This document shows positions 8,991 through 17,643 of a DNA stretch of 64,000 nt, one piece after another (position 1 is the stretch's first letter; each line of letters starts with the position of its first letter). The position numbers and the translations under genes are program-made. This DNA is from Methylocapsa palsarum. GTDB lineage: Bacteria; Pseudomonadota; Alphaproteobacteria; Rhizobiales; Beijerinckiaceae. The stretch covers positions 62,001 through 126,000 of the forward strand of contig NZ_FOSN01000011.1 of NCBI RefSeq assembly GCF_900114285.1, read 5' to 3'. The notes under the pieces are model-generated. The model worked only from the letters and a program-made list of their open reading frames with translations. It was not told where the DNA came from and did not search any database.

Positions 8991-9275
8991 CTCTGGAATG
9001 TCCGAAGTCCGACAACCGACATTATGCGCTCGCCGAAATAAGTTTGATTCAATAATTGGGCCAGCATTCGCGCGACATCTGGACTTGAAGAAGGAAGCGT
9101 AAAAAAAACATTCGTGCGGTTGAGTGATGCAAATCGAGCCTCCCAGCCGATCAGGCGTTCGCGGAGTGGCCGCCTGAGAAAAAGGAAACCGTTGGCGAAT
9201 TGTTCCTGACGCCGCGCCAAACGTCTGACGCCAATTTGGAAAATCTCAGGCGCGCCTCGATCGATGCGCCGCGGG
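8991..9275. other. Intergenic stretch
   Basis: This stretch of 285 bases contains a minus-strand open frame that runs into hicA out of frame. A short part of it looks protein-like (L-N-R-T-N-V-F-F-T-L-P-S-S-S-P-D-V), which may be a remnant, but no start or ribosome-binding site supports a gene. Confidence 0.3.
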
Positions 9276-9530
9276 TTACGACGGATCGAAGAAGTCAACC
9301 TTCTGGTTGGGATCCCGGTTTGGACAAGGGATCTCTTTGAAGATCACTTCTGCCAATGCTTTCAGACCGGTGTTCGTGCGCAGCGACAGCCTGTTCGGGT
9401 CGGTGGTCCAGCTTTGATAGGTGACGATTCCGCGGGTGATGCTCAACACTGTGTACTTTTCCGAGTTTATTTCCCCGCCCTTGGTCCTATAGCATTTGCC
9501 CGCTTGAATGGCCTCTTCTTTCATCGGCAT
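9276..9530 (-). CDS. Hypothetical protein (84 aa)
   Basis: The ATG at 9530 has GGGAGAG 6 nt upstream, a strong site. The product is hydrophilic, begins M-P-M-K-E-E-A-I-Q-A-G-K-C-Y-R-T-K and has alternating beta-like segments (Y-T-V-L-S-I-T-R-G-I-V-T-Y-Q-S-W). That pattern suggests a small SH3-like or KOW-like barrel, but I do not recognise a family. It stands alone between the HicAB-like pair and the aldo/keto reductase. Confidence 0.6.
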   Translation of the reverse strand: MPMKEEAIQAGKCYRTKGGEINSEKYTVLSITRGIVTYQSWTTDPNRLSLRTNTGLKALAEVIFKEIPCPNRDPNQKVDFFDPS

Positions 9531-9697
9531 GATCAGCTCTCCCGTTGTTGCCGCCAGCAGGCGTCATTATGGTTGCGGAAAGGCCAAAATCAAGCTGTCC
9601 AATGGCGTTTCAGACATAAGCAACCTATCGAAATCTACAGCGTCCGTTTTGATCGAGGCCGATCCGGGCCAGTCTTGAAGTCCGTTTTGCGAAGCCT

Positions 9698-10645
9698 TCA
9701 GGCGCTCACGAGATCGAGCCGCATCAGCGTTCTGGCGTCGAGCGTCAACGCCAGCGCGCCGGAAATTTCATTGAGCTGGTCGAGCGTGGTGACGCTGACG
9801 ACAGGCGCGGCGACGCCCGGCTGGCCCAGCAACCAGGCGATCGCCACTTGCGCCGGGGTGGCGTCGAAGCGGAGGGCCGCGGCGTCGAGTTCGGACAGAA
9901 TGTCAAGGCTGCGCGGATCGAGAATTTGCGCGACGGAGGCGCCTCGCGCCGCCCCCACAGTGTCGGCTATCGATCGATATTTGCCGGTGAGAAATCCCGC
10001 TTCGAGCCCGCGAAACGGAATGACGCCGAGATCTTCCGCGACGCAAAGCTGACGCAGGCCGCCTTCGAAAAAGCTTCGGGTGATCAGGTTGTAGTGCGGT
10101 TGCAGGCATGTATAGAGCGGAAGCCCGTGGAGGCGGGCGACGCGCAGCGCTTCCGCGAGACGCGGCGCCGAGTAATTGGACGCTCCGATCGCGCGAACTT
10201 TGCCGCTTTGGATAAGGCTGGAGAACGCTTCGAGGGTCTCTTCAAACGACACGGTCGTGTCGTCGAAATGCGCCTGGTAAAGATCGATCCGATCGGTTTT
10301 CAACCGGCGCAGGGAATGTTCGGCGGAGCGGATGACGTGGGCTTTCGAAAGCCCCCTGCCCGCATTTTTCATATCGCCGCCGACTTTGGTCGCAATCAGA
10401 ACTTGATCGCGCTTGCCAGTCGCATTCAGCCAGTTCCCGATGATCCTTTCGGATTCGCCACCCTGATGTCCCGGCGCCCAGGTCGAATATGTGTCGGCTG
10501 TGTCGATCATGGCGAAGCCGCGATCGATGAATGCGTCGAGGATCGCTGAAGATCCGGCTTCATCGACGGTCCATCCGAAGACATGGCAGCCGAGCACAAG
10601 CGGGGCGCAGCTAAGGCCGGATCCTCCGATCTTGCGATGTTTCAT
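9698..10645 (-). CDS. Aldo/keto reductase
   Basis: The 315-residue TIM-barrel protein carries the family catalytic set: Asp and Tyr in D-T-A-D-T-Y, Lys in I-A-T-K-V-G and His in Y-Q-A-H-F-D-D. The NADPH-binding segment near the C-terminus and the S-N-Y-S motif are also present. It reduces an aldehyde or ketone with NADPH; the sequence most resembles the general Tas/YajO-like oxidoreductases. The ATG at 10645 (M-K-H-R-K) is preferred over the TTG at 10657. The next gene upstream is a [2Fe-2S] ferredoxin. Confidence 0.88.
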   Translation of the reverse strand: MKHRKIGGSGLSCAPLVLGCHVFGWTVDEAGSSAILDAFIDRGFAMIDTADTYSTWAPGHQGGESERIIGNWLNATGKRDQVLIATKVGGDMKNAGRGLSKAHVIRSAEHSLRRLKTDRIDLYQAHFDDTTVSFEETLEAFSSLIQSGKVRAIGASNYSAPRLAEALRVARLHGLPLYTCLQPHYNLITRSFFEGGLRQLCVAEDLGVIPFRGLEAGFLTGKYRSIADTVGAARGASVAQILDPRSLDILSELDAAALRFDATPAQVAIAWLLGQPGVAAPVVSVTTLDQLNEISGALALTLDARTLMRLDLVSA

Positions 10646-10744
10646 TGGAAAACTCAAAAGCGTCCCGACATTGACCTCGCCGCGGCCGCGCTCTGTCGCT
10701 TGGCGCCGGCGGAATCAAAGGCTTGGGTCGAGTGTCTCGGAATT

Positions 10745-11074
10745 CTAGAAGCGATCCATATCCTCCGGCGCTATGCAAACGCGCATTCCGTCGAGGTTCG
10801 CCTCGAATTTGATCTGGCAGGCCAGGCGCGAGGAGATGCGGCGATGATTCGCCGTGGAGAGCATGCGGGCTTCGCCAAGTTCCGTTTTGGCCGCCGCAAC
10901 GCCCTTTGGCCATGTCACGTAAACATGGCAGGACGCGCAGGCGCAGCCGCCGCCGCATTGAGCAGTCAATTCCTCGACGCCGGCGCGGCGGATCAATTTC
11001 ATCAGCGAAACCCCATCCTTCCCGACGATTTCGATTTGGCCGCCGGTTCGGGTTTCAAGCGTAAATCCAGCCAT
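10745..11074 (-). CDS. [2Fe-2S] ferredoxin, adrenodoxin-like type
   Basis: The cluster ligands are visible in C-G-G-G-C-A-C-A-S-C and the later R-L-A-C-Q-I, giving the C-x5-C-x2-C...C pattern where the first Cys precedes the glycine run (A-Q-C-G-G-G-C). The C-terminus P-E-D is typical of FdxB/putidaredoxin-like carriers serving cytochromes P450, oxygenases or Fe-S assembly. I set the start at ATG 11074 (M-A-G-F-T-L-E), since the 25 residues upstream are unlike the family. It is followed by the aldo/keto reductase, 99 bp downstream. Confidence 0.85.
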   Translation of the reverse strand: MAGFTLETRTGGQIEIVGKDGVSLMKLIRRAGVEELTAQCGGGCACASCHVYVTWPKGVAAAKTELGEARMLSTANHRRISSRLACQIKFEANLDGMRVCIAPEDMDRF

Positions 11075-11128
11075 TCTCTCACCAGGGCCGCAAGCGAGAC
11101 TTGATGCGCCGTAGCGTTTTCTCTCGGC

Positions 11129-11248
11129 TAGAGCGCTTTCCGATCGCATGAAGTCATGCGATCAATCAGAAATCGCTTCAGAATCAAAGGCTTGGGCATA
11201 TCCTTATCGATTAGATTGATTCAATCCGATCGGAATATGCTCAAGCGG
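11129..11248 (+). repeat. Dispersed intergenic repeat, copy 1
   Basis: A unit of about 120 bp beginning TAGAGCGCTTTCCGATCGCA and ending near CGGAATATGCTCAAGCGG. It holds two palindromic blocks, CGATCGCATGAAGTCATGCGATC-like at one end and GATTGATTCAATC-like at the other, so the transcript could fold into two hairpins. The same unit occurs at 38603-38721 (inverted) and 44721-44840. All copies lie between genes. It resembles small non-autonomous palindromic elements of Rhizobiales. Confidence 0.75.
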
Positions 11249-11262
11249 CGCGACGGAAGCCG

Positions 11263-11946
11263 TCAACCTAATTTCAGCGATGCGAAATCGAGGCAAACCG
11301 GGTGACGGCTGTCCGCGTGCTCCTCGCGGGCGATTTTGACGGTCGCTAGGCCCGCGGTTCGGGCGGCGTCCAGTTCATCCTCGTTGCTCGACAGAACCAG
11401 GATCGATTCGCATGGCAGAGCCAGGCGGTCGCTGATGGCCCGGTAAGACGCGGGTTCAATCTTCTGGCCGATGGTTGTGTCGAAAAAGGCCTCGAACAAT
11501 GGAGTCAGATCACCCGATGAGGTGCGGCTTAACAACAGTTTTTGCGCCAGTTCCGAGTTCGACGAATAAACAAAAAGCCGGAGGCCGGCGGAAGCCCAGG
11601 CTTTGAGGCAATCCGCGACGTCGGCGTAAAGTTCGCTCGTGAGCGAGCCGGCCTCATAAGCCTCCCGCCAGATCAGACCTTGGATCAACTTGAGCGGCGT
11701 CGCCTTGCGATCCTGCTTCATCCAGCGCAACAGCAGCGCCGACGCTTCCTCGGGTTTCAGACAGAACCCGCCAAGTAGACGTCCAGCTTCATCCAAGGCG
11801 TCTTCGATGTCCGGGTCGGCTGCATGTTGCCCGATATAATCCGCCAGCCGCTCGCGAGCGAGCAGCCCCAAGGTTTGCGTCACGAAAGACGCAGGCAAAG
11901 CCGCGCCCTCAAGGTCTGTCAGGACGGCGCGAACAGGTTCAGCCAT
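11263..11946 (-). CDS. mtnC: Enolase-phosphatase E1 (methionine salvage)
   Basis: The protein is a HAD-superfamily hydrolase of 227 residues, the family length. It begins R-A-V-L-T-D-L-E-G, where the first Asp is the nucleophile, and contains V-Y-S-S-N-S-E-L-A-Q-K-L-L-L, G-D-L-T-P-L-F-E-A-F-F-D-T-T-I-G-Q-K and the late L-S-S-N-E-D-E-L-D-A-A acidic motif. MtnC converts 2,3-diketo-5-methylthiopentyl-1-phosphate to the acireductone. Other mtn genes are absent here, so this copy is isolated from its pathway. The usual D-I-E-G is D-L-E-G, a conservative change. Confidence 0.88.
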   Translation of the reverse strand: MAEPVRAVLTDLEGAALPASFVTQTLGLLARERLADYIGQHAADPDIEDALDEAGRLLGGFCLKPEEASALLLRWMKQDRKATPLKLIQGLIWREAYEAGSLTSELYADVADCLKAWASAGLRLFVYSSNSELAQKLLLSRTSSGDLTPLFEAFFDTTIGQKIEPASYRAISDRLALPCESILVLSSNEDELDAARTAGLATVKIAREEHADSRHPVCLDFASLKLG

Positions 11947-12282
11947 CGCCGGATAGTCCGTCCGGAAACCAATCGCCGGCGGCCGTCATTCCGGGCGCGC
12001 CGCCGCGAGGCGTGAGCTTGTATTCGCCGCCCAAATCCAGTTCGCCAAATGTGTGACTCCCGCTCTCCGCATCCTTGGCGACGCATTGTCGCAATCACCA
12101 CATTGACGCGCGTCGCCTTCCCGTTCCGCGAGCCTTGTCGCAGCGCAAGCATGATTGGTGCCGCTGGGCATGGCCATTCCCCACGCGCAAACCTGTCCTG
12201 GCTAAGGACAACCGCGCGGCGGCAAGGCCGCTCTGGCGCCGTCCCGGGATCTATAACGTGAGGAAAAAGAGCTTGGCTTCTG
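11947..12282. other. Intergenic stretch upstream of the SOS box
   Basis: These 336 bases lie between the divergent mtnC and the SOS-type pair. Several overlapping frames exist but none has a ribosome-binding site or recognisable protein sequence. Confidence 0.4.
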
Positions 12283-12297
12283 GAACAAAACATGTAC
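12283..12297 (+). promoter_or_regulatory. Probable LexA (SOS) box
   Basis: The sequence GAACAAAACATGTAC matches the alphaproteobacterial LexA direct repeat GAAC-N7-GAAC at 7 of 8 defined bases. It lies 58 bp upstream of the ATG at 12355, whose operon ends in dinB, a classical SOS gene. The site is called from pattern and context only. Confidence 0.5.
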
Positions 12298-12354
12298 ATT
12301 AAGCTTGTTTTCCGGCGCGCGGTATCCGCCCGTTTCGCCAGACGGAGAGAGAGT

Positions 12355-12795
12355 ATGACCCGATCCGGCCTGTATCTTCGGGAAAGGAGCTTTCCCGCCT
12401 CGTCGCGGATCGATCGCATCGCAAAAGGGTCAACCGCGTCTTCCGCGATGAATGACAGCTTGGGCCCCGACAGGGTTGAAGTCCTGGCGCAGGAGGCCGA
12501 TCTCTACGTTCTGGCGGCTGAAGTCGATTCCGCCGAGAAATGTTTCCACGACGCTATCGCGCGGCGCAACGCGGCGCGAATCGCCTATCTGAGCGAGCCG
12601 GGCGCCGCCACGCTCGCCGCGTTTGAAGCGGGGAAAGAGGCCGAGGCCGTCGCGCTCGAAAGGCTCGACGCCGAGATCCGAAGGCTGGCCGATATTCGCG
12701 CGAGAACTGTCACGGGGATCAAGTTGAAGGCTTTCTACGCTGCGGCGGACCGTAACCTCGCGGAGAGCATCGTCGAAGACATCTTGCAGCTTTGA
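12355..12795 (+). CDS. Hypothetical helical protein upstream of dinB
   Basis: The ATG at 12355 follows GGAGAGAGAGT, a clear ribosome-binding site. After a basic N-terminus of about 40 residues, the product is predicted to be nearly all alpha-helical and rich in Ala, Glu and Arg (for example V-L-A-Q-E-A-D-L-Y-V-L-A-A-E-V). A second ATG at 12448 (M-N-D-S-L-G-P-D) would remove the basic part but has no ribosome-binding site. I know no family for it. It is 86 bp upstream of dinB in the same direction and behind a LexA-like box, so a role in the DNA-damage response is plausible but inferred. Confidence 0.55.
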   Translation: MTRSGLYLRERSFPASSRIDRIAKGSTASSAMNDSLGPDRVEVLAQEADLYVLAAEVDSAEKCFHDAIARRNAARIAYLSEPGAATLAAFEAGKEAEAVALERLDAEIRRLADIRARTVTGIKLKAFYAAADRNLAESIVEDILQL

Positions 12796-12881
12796 AAGCG
12801 TTCAAGGCGCTTGAGCGCGCGTGGAAGGCGCCTTGGCCATCGTCCGAGGCGGAAACACAGAGGCCTCGCGAACGGATCGCC

Positions 12882-14030
12882 ATGCTCACGACGCACGCTG
12901 TTCGACATGGCGGACCATTTGATCGTGAAGATCAAAGACGAAACGCGCCCGCAGAGCCTCAACGCCAGCGCAAGATCATTCACATCGATATGGACGCTTT
13001 TTTCGCCTCGGTGGAGCAGCGCGACAATCCGGAGCTTCGCGGCAGGCCGGTCGCGGTTGGCGGATCGCGCGAACGCGGGGTCGTCGCCGCGGCGAGCTAC
13101 GAGGCGCGGGCGTTCGGCGTCCGCTCGGCGATGCCGTCGGTCACGGCGAGGCGGAAATGCCCCGACCTGATCTTCGTGAAGCCGCGCTTCGAGATCTACC
13201 GGGACGCGTCCCGGCAGCTGCACGACATCTTTGCGCGCTACACGCCCCTTATCGAACCGCTCTCGCTCGATGAAGCCTATCTCGACGTCACGGACGCTCT
13301 CGATGGCCTGGTTTCCGCGACCGCAATCGCCGAAGAGATCCGGGCGCAAATCCACGCCGAGACGAACCTCACCGCTTCCGCCGGCGTATCGTACAACAAG
13401 TTTCTGGCGAAGCTCGCCTCGGACCACCGCAAGCCCGATGGTTTGTTCGTGATCACGCCTCGGGTCGGGCCTCAATTCGTCGAGACCCTGCCCGTCCGGA
13501 AATTCCATGGCGTCGGTCCCGCGACGGCCGTGAAAATGAACAGGCTCGGGATCGCGACGGGACTGGACCTCAAAGGCCGCTCACTCGCTGACTTGCGGCG
13601 TCATTTCGGAAAATCGGGATCGTATTATTACTGGATTGCGCGGGGGCTCGACGACAGGCCGGTTCGGGCCGATCGGATTCGCAAATCCGTCGGGGCCGAA
13701 AACACCTTCTTCGAGGATCTCTTCACCTTCGAGGCCGCGCGCGAGGCGCTGCAGCCGATTTTGGACAAGGTCTGGAGGCATGGCGAGAGCGCCGGTCGCC
13801 GTGGCCGGACCATAACGCTGAAAGTCAAATATGCGGATTTCCAGCAAGTCACGCGCAGCCGGACCTTCGCGGCGCCTGCCGCCGCCCGGGCGGAGCTTGA
13901 ACGGCGAAGCGTCCAACTCCTCGGACAGGTTTTTCCCATCGCAAAAGGCATAAGACTTCTTGGCGTGTCCCTGTCGTCGCTTGACGGCGAGCAAACCCGG
14001 GCGATTCCTCAATTGCAGCTGGCGCTTTAG
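12882..14030 (+). CDS. dinB: DNA polymerase IV, Y family
   Basis: The 382-residue protein has the Y-family palm motif H-I-D-M-D-A-F-F-A-S-V-E-Q-R-D and the second catalytic motif S-L-D-E-A-Y-L-D-V-T, which supply the metal-binding Asp, Asp and Glu. The helix-hairpin-helix region (F-H-G-V-G-P-A-T-A-V-K-M) and the little-finger domain follow. It performs error-prone synthesis past DNA lesions. The ATG at 12882 adds about 25 residues before the conserved core; the frame is open further upstream. Its gene sits behind a probable SOS box together with the 146-residue gene. Confidence 0.9.
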   Translation: MLTTHAVRHGGPFDREDQRRNAPAEPQRQRKIIHIDMDAFFASVEQRDNPELRGRPVAVGGSRERGVVAAASYEARAFGVRSAMPSVTARRKCPDLIFVKPRFEIYRDASRQLHDIFARYTPLIEPLSLDEAYLDVTDALDGLVSATAIAEEIRAQIHAETNLTASAGVSYNKFLAKLASDHRKPDGLFVITPRVGPQFVETLPVRKFHGVGPATAVKMNRLGIATGLDLKGRSLADLRRHFGKSGSYYYWIARGLDDRPVRADRIRKSVGAENTFFEDLFTFEAAREALQPILDKVWRHGESAGRRGRTITLKVKYADFQQVTRSRTFAAPAAARAELERRSVQLLGQVFPIAKGIRLLGVSLSSLDGEQTRAIPQLQLAL

Positions 14031-14134
14031 CCTCGATGACCGGCCGCGTTCATACGTCAAAAAAATAGCAGCTTTCGCGAACCTATGGTTTGCGGCGCGG
14101 GCGCGCCAAGAAAAGCCGTGCGCCAGTCAAATGG

Positions 14135-15173
14135 TCAAAGGCCAATCGCCTTGCAATCGTCGACGAAAGAGTCGACTTCACTTTCGGTGGTGTTGAAACT
14201 GGCGACCAGACGGTAGACGTCTTGTCCCAGCAACGGCCAATGGTAGAATTCGTGGCCATTCGCCAACAGGCTGTCCGCCAATGCTTTGGGCATTTCGACA
14301 AACAAGACGTTCGCGTCGGCGGGAAAATGCATTTTTACCTGAGGAATATGTCGCAATGCGTCCGCCAGCCTCTTCGCGGCTGAATTCGCGATCGCCGCGT
14401 TCCGCAGCCAAAGCCCATCTTCTATGAGGGCCAGAAGTTGCGCCGAAATGTACCGCTGTTTGGACGCAAGCTGGCCGGCGCGCTTGCGAATATAAGCAAA
14501 ATCAGTCGCCAGGCGTCGATCAAAGAAGATGACCGCTTCCGCCAACATCGCCATTTTTCGTGCCGCCGAAGGACAGAACGTCGACGCCGCATTTCCAGGT
14601 CATGTCGGCGGGCCTGCAGCCAAGACTGGAAACAGCATTGGCGAAGCGCGCGCCATCCATATGAAGATGCAGATCATGTTCTTTTGCGACGGCCGATATC
14701 TTCTCGATCTCTTCGATGCTGTAGATCGTCCCAACCTCTGTCGACTGGGTCACGCTGACGGCTCTTGGTCGACTGTGGTGGACGCCGGCGTGACTCGCCA
14801 ACCGCAACACCCTGTCGAGGTCGCAGAGATCTATTTTTCCAAGATCGCCCGAAACGCCGAGAATCTTTCCGCCGGTGAAAAATTCGGGCATGCCGCATTC
14901 ATCCCGGCCAATATGGCTGTAGTGATGCCCGACGACCAATTCATATGGCTTCACGAGGCTGGCCAACGCGGCGCTGTTCGCCGCCGATCCGTTGAAAACC
15001 GGAAAAGCGAGCAATTCATCATGCTGGAACAGGAGGCGAAATTGTTCCGTCAGGCGGAAGGTATATTCATCCGCGCCATAGGGCCTTGCATGTCCAATGT
15101 TCGCTCGATTAAGGGCCTCCATGATTTCCGGGCTGACGTTCGACGTATTATCACTGGCGAGAAAGGCCATCAT
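14135..15173 (-). pseudogene. ltaE: Low-specificity L-threonine aldolase, broken by a frameshift
   Basis: Two adjoining frames together give a full-length PLP-dependent threonine aldolase. The first (15173 down) runs from M-M-A-F-L-A-S-D-N-T through H-M-D-G-A-R-F-A-N-A to F-G-G-T-K-N-G, including the PLP-binding Lys. The second (ending at 14135) resumes with A-M-L-A-E-A-V-I-F-F-D. At the junction near 14555 the strand reads GGCGATG where the family needs GGCGCGATG, so a 2-base loss from a GCGCG run is the simplest explanation. The intact enzyme would cleave threonine to glycine and acetaldehyde. A sequencing error cannot be excluded. Confidence 0.85.
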
Positions 15174-15277
15174 TGGTCCTGATCGGCTAACGAAACATGC
15201 GGCTATTCAATAGATAAACGATGAGAATCATGAAGCGCGATTCATATATAATCAGAACGGCGTCCGAAGCGAACGCG

Positions 15278-16150
15278 TCACGCAGTTGACGAGCGCAAGC
15301 GCGACGCCTCAGCGGACAGTCTGGCGGCGTCCGGAGACCACGGGTCGCCCCAGGATGGATTGGCTCTTGTCGCGAGGACCGAATGGGCCCTGCTTCGCCC
15401 GTCTTTGACGGGAGCGGAGCTGTGAACCTTCGAGATCAGACGCAGGAAATTATCCCCGAAGACCAAAGCCTTGTCGGATTGCGTCAAAGGCAAAGCCCGG
15501 GCCTTGGCCAGCTCCACGCCCGGGTGCAACCACGGTCCATCGGAGCCAAACAGGATTTTCCGGGCGCCCGCGCGGCGGACGGCCTGTTCCAGGATGTCGA
15601 ACCTGCGGACGCCCGCCGTGTCAGTGTAGATGTTGGGATGACGGACCAGATGGTCGATCAAAGCCACCTGCGCCCGCCAGTCGTCCGCAAAACTGCCAAG
15701 ATGCGGGATGATGAAGTTCACGTCGGGATATTCTTCGGCCAGCAATTCACACACCGCCGCCTCGCCCATCACGTCGTAAAGCACCGGCAGCGAAAAGGCG
15801 CGCGCGGCCTCGCAGACCTCACGGCTGATGGGCGCGTCGTGCCGGTGGAGCTTGATGCCGACAAAGCCGAATTCTTCGACAGCGCGCTGGACCAGATCTC
15901 GGACGCGCCCGCGATCCCGCACGCTATTGACGAAGGCGAAGCCAAAAAACCGGTCCGGCTCGCTTGAGACGATGCGGGCCACCTCTTCGTTGGCGACGCC
16001 GTAATCGGAATGAAACGCGGCGAAAAGAACTGTATGGGTGACGCCGGCCTGCTTGGCGCGGACAAGATATTTGTCGAGCGGCGCGTTGGTGTCCCAGGGG
16101 CCGGTCAACCCGTCTCCTTTTCCGGCGTGACAATGGCTGTCGATAATCAT
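15278..16150 (-). CDS. Amidohydrolase (TIM-barrel metal-dependent hydrolase)
   Basis: The protein starts I-I-D-S-H-C-H, the paired metal-binding His motif of the amidohydrolase-2 family, and has a later His in I-I-P-H-L-G-S and the catalytic Asp in F-G-S-D-G-P-W-L. The natural substrate is unknown; relatives act on aromatic acids, lactones or amides. About 35 residues after the barrel (R-S-R-A-H-S-V-L onward) look like a non-conserved tail. The gene overlaps the upstream M20 peptidase by ATGA and is the last member of the long minus-strand operon starting at 27213. Confidence 0.82.
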   Translation of the reverse strand: MIIDSHCHAGKGDGLTGPWDTNAPLDKYLVRAKQAGVTHTVLFAAFHSDYGVANEEVARIVSSEPDRFFGFAFVNSVRDRGRVRDLVQRAVEEFGFVGIKLHRHDAPISREVCEAARAFSLPVLYDVMGEAAVCELLAEEYPDVNFIIPHLGSFADDWRAQVALIDHLVRHPNIYTDTAGVRRFDILEQAVRRAGARKILFGSDGPWLHPGVELAKARALPLTQSDKALVFGDNFLRLISKVHSSAPVKDGRSRAHSVLATRANPSWGDPWSPDAARLSAEASRLRSSTA

Positions 16151-17625
16151 GATCGAGGCCTCCGCTCAGCGACTGGAGAAAACGAATGGTACAGCCTTGG
16201 CGCGGCGCGCGGCGCTCCCATTTCGGCAAGAAACCCGATGCTTGTTTCGACGCCCTTGTGAAAATTGGAAAGACTGAATTTCTCATTGGGCCCGTGAATG
16301 CGATCGCCCGGCAGCCCAAATCCCATCAGCACGACAGGCGCGCCGAGTATTTCTTGAAGAAGGCCGACGACCGGGATCGTGCCGCCGCTGCGCAGGAAGA
16401 CGGCTGGAGCGCCGAAAGCCCGCCGATAAGCCCTCGCGGCGGCGCGAACCCCGGGATGGGCGCGGTCGAGTGACGCCGGTTTCACGCGCATCACCGTGCG
16501 GACCCGCGTTTGAACGCCAGGCGGCGTCACCCGCGCGATATAATCCCGAAACAGCCGTTCGGCTACAGCCGGATCCTGGTCCGGGGCGAGACGAAAGTTC
16601 AACTTGGCGAGGGCGCGCGCCGGGATCGCCGCCTTGACGCCGGGCCCGTTATATCCGCCGGAAACGCCGCAGACCGTCAAGGCGGGCCGGATTGTTGTCC
16701 GCTCGTAAAGCGTATAGCCGGGTTCGCCCCAACCATGAGTCGCGCCAGCCTCGCGCAGCATTGCGGCGTCGGACGGCCCCGCCTCACGCATGCCCGCCCG
16801 CTCCCCGGCGTCCCATTCGCGCACATCGCGGTAGAAGCCGGGAATGGCGATTCTGCCATGACCGTCATGCAGCCGCGCGATGATCTCACAAAGCGCTTGG
16901 ACGGGATTATGGACGGCTCCGCCGAAGACGCCGGAATGAAGCTCGCGCTTCTGGCCTCTCGTTTGTAGCTCGACGCTAAGCCCGCCCCGGAGCGAATAGG
17001 TGATTGCAGGGCGGTCCGGCGCCGGAATCTGCATATCGGAAACGATCGCGCAATCAGCCGCGAGACCGCCCCGGTTCGAGGTAAGATACGCGGACAGATG
17101 GGGGCTGCCGATTTCCTCCTCGCCCTCGAACAGGCATATCAAATTGACCGGCAACGCTCCCGCCGTCTTCAGCCAGGACTCGATCGCTTTGACATGCGCG
17201 AACATCTGTCCCTTGTCGTCGCTGGCGCCCCGGCCATGGAGATCGTCGCCGCGGATGATTGGGTCGAACGGCGGCGTTCGCCAGTCGTCGAGCGGTTCGG
17301 CCGGCTGGACGTCATAATGGCCATAGATAAGGACCGTAGGCGCGCCGGGCTCCGCCCGCCTCCATTCGGCGCGTACGATCGCCTGCCCTCCGGTTCGATC
17401 GATCGTGACCCGTTCAAGGCCGATCTCGCGCAGATGCCGCGCCAGCCACGCGGCGCAGTTCGCCATGTCGCCGGAATGGCTGGGCTGCGCGCTGACGGAC
17501 GCGAATCGGATCAACGATTGAAGATCCGCGACGAAACGGGGCCGGTTGGCGCGCGCGTAGCCAAGCGCGCGGCGCAAACGCCCGGCGCCCTGGCCGTCGC
17601 CGAAACTTTGCAAACGCGCGCCCAT
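16147..17625 (-). CDS. M20-family metallopeptidase (dipeptidase/carboxypeptidase type)
   Basis: Metal ligands and catalytic residues of the M20 family are visible: G-H-Y-D-V-Q, G-R-G-A-S-D-D-K-G-Q, the F-E-G-E-E-E-I-G-S block with the catalytic Glu, and a late H-G-P-N-E His ligand. The insert between residues 200 and 350 is the dimerisation domain. At 492 residues it fits the dipeptidase subgroup. It starts 18 bp after the 907-residue gene, with AGGA 9 nt before ATG, and is coupled to the amidohydrolase. In this operon it could digest peptides released by the other proteases; that is inference. Confidence 0.87.
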   Translation of the reverse strand: MGARLQSFGDGQGAGRLRRALGYARANRPRFVADLQSLIRFASVSAQPSHSGDMANCAAWLARHLREIGLERVTIDRTGGQAIVRAEWRRAEPGAPTVLIYGHYDVQPAEPLDDWRTPPFDPIIRGDDLHGRGASDDKGQMFAHVKAIESWLKTAGALPVNLICLFEGEEEIGSPHLSAYLTSNRGGLAADCAIVSDMQIPAPDRPAITYSLRGGLSVELQTRGQKRELHSGVFGGAVHNPVQALCEIIARLHDGHGRIAIPGFYRDVREWDAGERAGMREAGPSDAAMLREAGATHGWGEPGYTLYERTTIRPALTVCGVSGGYNGPGVKAAIPARALAKLNFRLAPDQDPAVAERLFRDYIARVTPPGVQTRVRTVMRVKPASLDRAHPGVRAAARAYRRAFGAPAVFLRSGGTIPVVGLLQEILGAPVVLMGFGLPGDRIHGPNEKFSLSNFHKGVETSIGFLAEMGAPRAAPRLYHSFSPVAERRPRS

Positions 17626-17643
17626 CGGCCCATCCTTTGAGGA

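Noticed and set aside
14135-14554. Second half of the threonine aldolase as an independent gene
   Set aside because: It lacks the PLP-binding part and its sequence continues the upstream frame directly, so a frameshift is more likely than a separate gene.
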